A stretch of 64,000 nt of DNA from positions 35,616 to 99,615 of the forward strand of contig JAQXDK010000036.1 in NCBI GenBank assembly GCA_029251405.1. Reading direction: 5' to 3'. Under the pieces are notes generated by a model that made no database searches, was not told where the DNA came from, and saw only the letters and a program-made list of their open reading frames with translations. Positions 60,614-64,000 of the stretch are shown here, in pieces. The stretch's first letter is position 1. Each line of letters starts with the position of its first letter. Source of the DNA: Flavobacteriales bacterium. GTDB lineage: Bacteria; Bacteroidota; Bacteroidia; Flavobacteriales_D; Parvicellaceae. The position numbers were made by a program, and so were the translations under genes.

Positions 60614-61795
60614 CTATTTCAAAATAACAAACTCAACTCTTCTATTTTTTGCATAACTAAAGGAAGATGTTCCTCTTGAAACTGGCTGATTTGCTTTTAA
60701 ATCTTCAGTACTTAATCTACTAGCGGAAATGCCGTTTTTTATTAAGAAATCTTTTACAGATTTAGAACGATAGCTCCCTAAATAAATTAGCTTTTTATTT
60801 TCTGGGTCATCTTTAATTGCTTCTTTTTCTAAATTATCTGTGTGTCCATTCATCTGTAATTTCAAAGTAGAATCAGCAACTAAAATTTGAACTACTTTTG
60901 ATAGGTTATCATCGAAAACTGGATCTAAGTTGAAAGATTCAACATCAAAATAAATAGTGTTATTTTTTAGTTTTGTTTCTGTGGAAGCGTTTTCGTCTGT
61001 CAAAACATCTAAATTGTAAACCAGAGATTCTCTTTTCTTCTTTTGATTCTCATCACAACTACAAGATTCAGGATTTTCAGACAATGTAACTTCAATTTCA
61101 TCAATATAGTAATAAGCCTCCGGTAACTGAGTACCTGGAAATGTATCAATCTTGGTTAGTTTCTCATACTTGGTATCTTTATTATTGTAGAAATTACCAA
61201 TTGTAATGTACTTTTCCTTACCATCTGCCTGATAAGTGCCACAAATAGTCTCCCATTTATATCTCGATTTGTAAATTTTACTTTTTTCATTATTCACAAT
61301 TGAAGAAAAATCTGCTTTATTATTAAAAATAATATCACCTTTTTTATCTAAACTAAGTTGTTCGTCGCTAAAGTGTATACCAATTTTATCAATCGCATAC
61401 TTACTAAGATCTGCTAAACTTACATGTATTTTAATACAATAATCTAGCCCACTAGCTAAAGGTTTTACCAACTGAGACTGAATGTAAGTTCTAGGTTTTT
61501 TATTGTTATAACTGTAAACTAAAATCCCGGCATAATTTTCACCATCTTTTGGGAATTCCTTTCCGTATATATTTATAGGGACCGAAATGTCTCCAGAAAT
61601 GCTGGTGGAAAATAGATCAGCTTTTAATGCTGTGGGCGAATCCCAATCGTTAGCAACATTAATTTGTGTTAATTTTTTAAGTTTTCCATCAACACTTTCA
61701 AAACTTGGATTTAGTACCAAGTTATTATCTTCTTGGCTTTGAATATTAAGGGTAGATGCTAAAATAATAATGAAGGTAACTATATGATTTTTCAT
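60614..61795 (-). CDS. OmpA-family outer-membrane-associated protein
   Basis: 393 residues. Signal peptide to about residue 20 (FIIILASTLNIQSQ). The middle (NNLVLNPSFESVDGKLKKL to about 240) is a jelly-roll-like domain often seen ahead of OmpA in Bacteroidota. The C-terminal OmpA domain (about 270-393) has NTIYFDVESFNLDP, LQMNGHTDNLEKEA with the Asp that contacts diaminopimelate, LGSYRSKSVKDFLIKNGISA and NRRVEFVI with the Arg. It should anchor the envelope to peptidoglycan. A Cys pair (SCSCDENQ) separates the domains. Seven bases after hemE; five before the MFS gene. Confidence 0.92.
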   Translation of the reverse strand: MKNHIVTFIIILASTLNIQSQEDNNLVLNPSFESVDGKLKKLTQINVANDWDSPTALKADLFSTSISGDISVPINIYGKEFPKDGENYAGILVYSYNNKKPRTYIQSQLVKPLASGLDYCIKIHVSLADLSKYAIDKIGIHFSDEQLSLDKKGDIIFNNKADFSSIVNNEKSKIYKSRYKWETICGTYQADGKEKYITIGNFYNNKDTKYEKLTKIDTFPGTQLPEAYYYIDEIEVTLSENPESCSCDENQKKKRESLVYNLDVLTDENASTETKLKNNTIYFDVESFNLDPVFDDNLSKVVQILVADSTLKLQMNGHTDNLEKEAIKDDPENKKLIYLGSYRSKSVKDFLIKNGISASRLSTEDLKANQPVSRGTSSFSYAKNRRVEFVILK

Positions 61796-61802
61796 TTTCT
61801 TG

Positions 61803-62825
61803 TCAATAAGATTTTACAGTTTCTATAAAACATTTTACTTTTTCTGGGTCTGTATCTGGATAAACTCCATGACCCAAGTTAGCAATATGTCTAGAGTTAA
61901 CAAACTTATCAAGCATTTCTTTAGTTTTCGTTTCAACTAATTTAAAGTCACCATACAAAACACAAGGGTCTAAATTCCCTTGCAAGGTTTTAGAATTTTT
62001 AAAAATATTTACAGCGTTTCCAGCATCCATAGTCCAGTCCAAACCAATGGTATTACAATTTAAATTTTTCATTTGATCCAGAGCAAAGAAGGCTCCTTTA
62101 CTGAAAATTGTTGTTGGCACATCACAAACAGCTTTACAAATTTCATCAATGTATTTCATACCAAACTCCTTGTAGTATTCCGGACTCAATATGCCAGCCC
62201 AAGAATCAAATACTTGAATTAAGTCAGCCCCTGCTTCAATCTGTAATTTTAGATATTTAATTGTTGTTTGTGTTATTTTATCTAAAAGTAAATGAGCAAG
62301 TTTAGGTTCCCTGTAAAGAAAACTTTTTGCTCTGCTAAATGTTTTAGAACCTTGTCCTTCAATCATGTAAGCTAAAATAGTCCAAGGAGCACCAGCAAAA
62401 CCAATTAAAGGAACTCTACCTGAAAGTTGTTCCTTGGTAATCTTAATTGCTTCAAAAACATACGACAAACGATCTTCTATATTAGAAGTATTAAGATTAT
62501 TAATATCAGTTAAATTAGAAACAGTCTTTGGGAAATAAGGTCCTTTTTTTTCAACCATTTCATATTGAAGACCCATAGCTTCTGGAATCACTAAAATATC
62601 AGAAAAAATAATGGCCGCGTCAACATTCAATATATCTACTGGTTGAATAGTAACTTCTGCAGCTAAATATGGAGTTTCAACTAACTCTTTAAAACCACTC
62701 AATGAATTTCTTATTTTCCTGTATTCTGGAAGTATTCTTCCTGCTTGTCTCATTAACCAAACAGGAGTCCTGTCAATATTTTCACCTTTAGCGGCTTTTA
62801 GTATAAGATCATTCTTTAACTTCAT
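61803..62825 (-). CDS. hemE: Uroporphyrinogen decarboxylase
   Basis: Fifth step of heme synthesis, decarboxylating uroporphyrinogen III to coproporphyrinogen III. 340 residues: [20 protein letters not shown] (21-40, containing the two catalytic/substrate Arg), [17 protein letters not shown] with Asp, [20 protein letters not shown] (about 143-162), [15 protein letters not shown] and [17 protein letters not shown]. Length matches E. coli (354). Its ATG (62823-62825) is divergent from the next gene with only seven bases between the two start codons. It probably begins an operon with the OmpA-like and MFS genes. Confidence 0.97.
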   Translation of the reverse strand: MKLKNDLILKAAKGENIDRTPVWLMRQAGRILPEYRKIRNSLSGFKELVETPYLAAEVTIQPVDILNVDAAIIFSDILVIPEAMGLQYEMVEKKGPYFPKTVSNLTDINNLNTSNIEDRLSYVFEAIKITKEQLSGRVPLIGFAGAPWTILAYMIEGQGSKTFSRAKSFLYREPKLAHLLLDKITQTTIKYLKLQIEAGADLIQVFDSWAGILSPEYYKEFGMKYIDEICKAVCDVPTTIFSKGAFFALDQMKNLNCNTIGLDWTMDAGNAVNIFKNSKTLQGNLDPCVLYGDFKLVETKTKEMLDKFVNSRHIANLGHGVYPDTDPEKVKCFIETVKSY

Positions 62826-62832
62826 GGTATAA

Positions 62833-63765
62833 ATGTATAAAAGGCTCTTATTAAATTATAAAATCTCTGCGACCTTTAAACTAAAGGCTGTTACTTTTTG
62901 TTTTTTCGCACTAAGTTTTCAATTTTTTTGGTCGCAAACTAATGTAGTAAATAATCCATCTAACGACACTATTGTTGTGTTAATTACTGCTAAAAATAAA
63001 GAATTAAGAGGTTTATTTATTAATGAAAATTACAATTCAATATCTGTAGAAATTGCTAATGAAGTTAAAGTTTTTCAAAAAGATGATCTTAGGTCTTTTA
63101 GATACATTACAAGGAGTCAAATTAAATCTATAAAAGAATTCAAAAATCCAAATCCAATAGCAACTAAATACTGTTATTTACCATCAGCCTACATCACTGA
63201 TAAAGGTAGAATTAATACCAATTCACATTATCTCATCACCAGTAATTCTAAAATAGGAATTCATAACAAAATTGAAATTTCTGTTGGTAATATTACCTGG
63301 ACTAATATTTTTTCTTCTTTAACCTATTCTCAAAAACTTAAAAATTCATTCACTTACGGTGTTTCAATAGTTGGTAATTTTAATTTAATAAACTCTGCTA
63401 ATGGCGTAAGAGAATTCAACGGGCTGGGATTCATTCCAAGAGTTACTTACGGTGATGAATTCACCAATACAACAATTGGGTTAATTGGATATAGGCTCCC
63501 TATTTTGGAAGGCTTTATTTATGGAGGCTATTTTGCTAGTCAAAAAAAAATTGCTGAAAAGTTTACAATTGCTGGTGAAATTTTAGGATTAACCTTTGAT
63601 GGTTTTGACATCGGAATAGTTAATAATATTATTTTAAATTTTATGAGAAATAACAGAGAAAATTGGAGTATTGGTGTGACAGTTGTTAATATTAAAGCTG
63701 TTAATTTAGCATTGGACAATGAGTTTATTGTACTACCTTATCTAGGTATCCAAAGAAAATTTTAG
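62833..63765 (+). CDS. Exported beta-barrel-like hypothetical protein
   Basis: 310 residues. A long signal peptide, hydrophobic at 19-34 ([17 protein letters not shown]), follows a basic 18-residue start. A short beta domain ([40 protein letters not shown]; the 'G-x-x' strand pair common in Bacteroidota) precedes a membrane-barrel-like part from about 105 ([69 protein letters not shown]) made of alternating strands ending in ...[11 protein letters not shown] recall a broad flavobacterial family with N-P-x-x-x-R/K-Y-x-x-x-P-S-A at this point, of unknown role. Probably outer membrane. Divergent from hemE. Confidence 0.75.
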   Translation: MYKRLLLNYKISATFKLKAVTFCFFALSFQFFWSQTNVVNNPSNDTIVVLITAKNKELRGLFINENYNSISVEIANEVKVFQKDDLRSFRYITRSQIKSIKEFKNPNPIATKYCYLPSAYITDKGRINTNSHYLITSNSKIGIHNKIEISVGNITWTNIFSSLTYSQKLKNSFTYGVSIVGNFNLINSANGVREFNGLGFIPRVTYGDEFTNTTIGLIGYRLPILEGFIYGGYFASQKKIAEKFTIAGEILGLTFDGFDIGIVNNIILNFMRNNRENWSIGVTVVNIKAVNLALDNEFIVLPYLGIQRKF

Positions 63766-63778
63766 ATGATAGACTTAA

Positions 63779-64000
63779 TTAGCGAGAAACTAGTACATAA
63801 CCTTTAAAGTTCTTTGTTTCTCCTGAACTAGCATCTACCAAATCTATTTTCCATATATAGGCATCCGACGCCACCTGACTCCCTTTGTACTCTCCGTCCC
63901 AAGATGCACCAAAATCTGTGGTATTAAACACCATCTCTCCCCACCTATTAAATATCTTAAAACTATAATTCTCCACCGATATCTTATCTCCAACCGGATA
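63779..64000 (-). CDS. T9SS type B sorting domain protein, C-terminal part (5' end off the right edge)
   Basis: The visible 73 residues are the end of a larger protein: from the right edge YPVGDKISVENYSFKIFNRW, then GEMVFNTTDFGASWDGEYKG, SDAYIWKIDLVDASSGETKN and FKGYVLVSR with the stop at 63779-63781. This is the gliding motility-associated C-terminal (CHU_C / type B) domain that targets secretion through the T9SS. No stop occurs up to base 64000. The upstream part, which would give the function (often adhesin or giant repeat protein), lies outside. A 13-base gap separates its end from the convergent gene. Confidence 0.93.
   Translation of the reverse strand, partial: YPVGDKISVENYSFKIFNRWGEMVFNTTDFGASWDGEYKGSQVASDAYIWKIDLVDASSGETKNFKGYVLVSR

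Overview
The window is an AT-rich (roughly 30% GC by eye), densely coding stretch of a Bacteroidota chromosome, most likely a member of the Flavobacteriales. Supporting signs are type IX secretion (T9SS) C-terminal sorting domains on several secreted proteins, the family sets DUF4295, DUF4920, DUF6913, DUF1571 and DUF2027-Smr, SusE-free glycan use through GH20 and GH92 lipoproteins, a mevalonate pathway cluster in the flavobacterial order, almost no Shine-Dalgarno sequences, and repeated promoter boxes of the Bacteroidota type TAnnTTTG a few bases ahead of start codons. No rRNA, tRNA, insertion sequence, prophage or CRISPR array was seen. Both edges cut through genes.

Layout. 1-8.8 kb: a cut YwqK-like gene, mnmE, a secreted metallophosphoesterase, a 55-residue CxxC protein, a umuDC-like mutagenesis operon behind rmuC, a nitroreductase with a DUF1571/LysM protein, and panD. 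8.8-17.0 kb: a glycan block made of a glycosylasparaginase, a GH20 hexosaminidase and CutC on one strand, converging on a GH92 alpha-mannosidase lipoprotein and a sugar MFS permease on the other; together these could dismantle and import N-glycan parts. 17.2-24.4 kb: mevalonate operon (HMG-CoA reductase, GYDIA-type GHMP kinase, diphosphomevalonate decarboxylase, mevalonate kinase), a UbiA prenyltransferase and an S9 peptidase. 24.4-28.5 kb: aroK, DUF6913, ligA and prmC on the minus strand. 28.5-34.8 kb: fatty-acid beta-oxidation genes (acyl-CoA dehydrogenase, thiolase, FadJ-like fusion) around a MarR regulator, with matching palindromes in front of the two transcription units. 35-41.6 kb: a more accessory-looking stretch with an unknown secreted protein, an endonuclease/phosphatase family protein, a Crp/Fnr regulator followed by two tandem flavin amine oxidase lipoproteins, an LprI-like protein, a T9SS-exported alpha/beta hydrolase and a SET-domain protein. 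41.6-45.4 kb: an MsbA-like ABC exporter and two glycosyltransferases. 45.4-49.4 kb: tag, a CotH-like T9SS protein, a thioredoxin-like protein and an aminotransferase. 49.4-57.4 kb: Smr, rimO, ftsY, DUF4295, rpmG, then a three-gene interruption, then rpmB and yidC. 57.5-64 kb: an unknown gene, lhgO, a UMF1-type MFS protein, an OmpA-family protein, hemE, an unknown beta-barrel-like protein and the end of a T9SS type B secreted protein.

The strongest non-routine observations are the shared MarR-type palindrome that overlaps the acyl-CoA dehydrogenase promoter, the 15-base direct repeats flanking a palindrome ahead of umuD, a Crp-type site abutting the amine oxidase promoter, a possible -1 frameshift (or indel) in a small zinc-ribbon membrane protein, the rpmB/rpmG separation, and a strong hairpin terminator only 17 bases ahead of ftsY. 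No obvious wholly new multi-gene system such as a defence island was found; the N-glycan block and the Crp/amine oxidase block are the best candidates for a coherent, little-described function.
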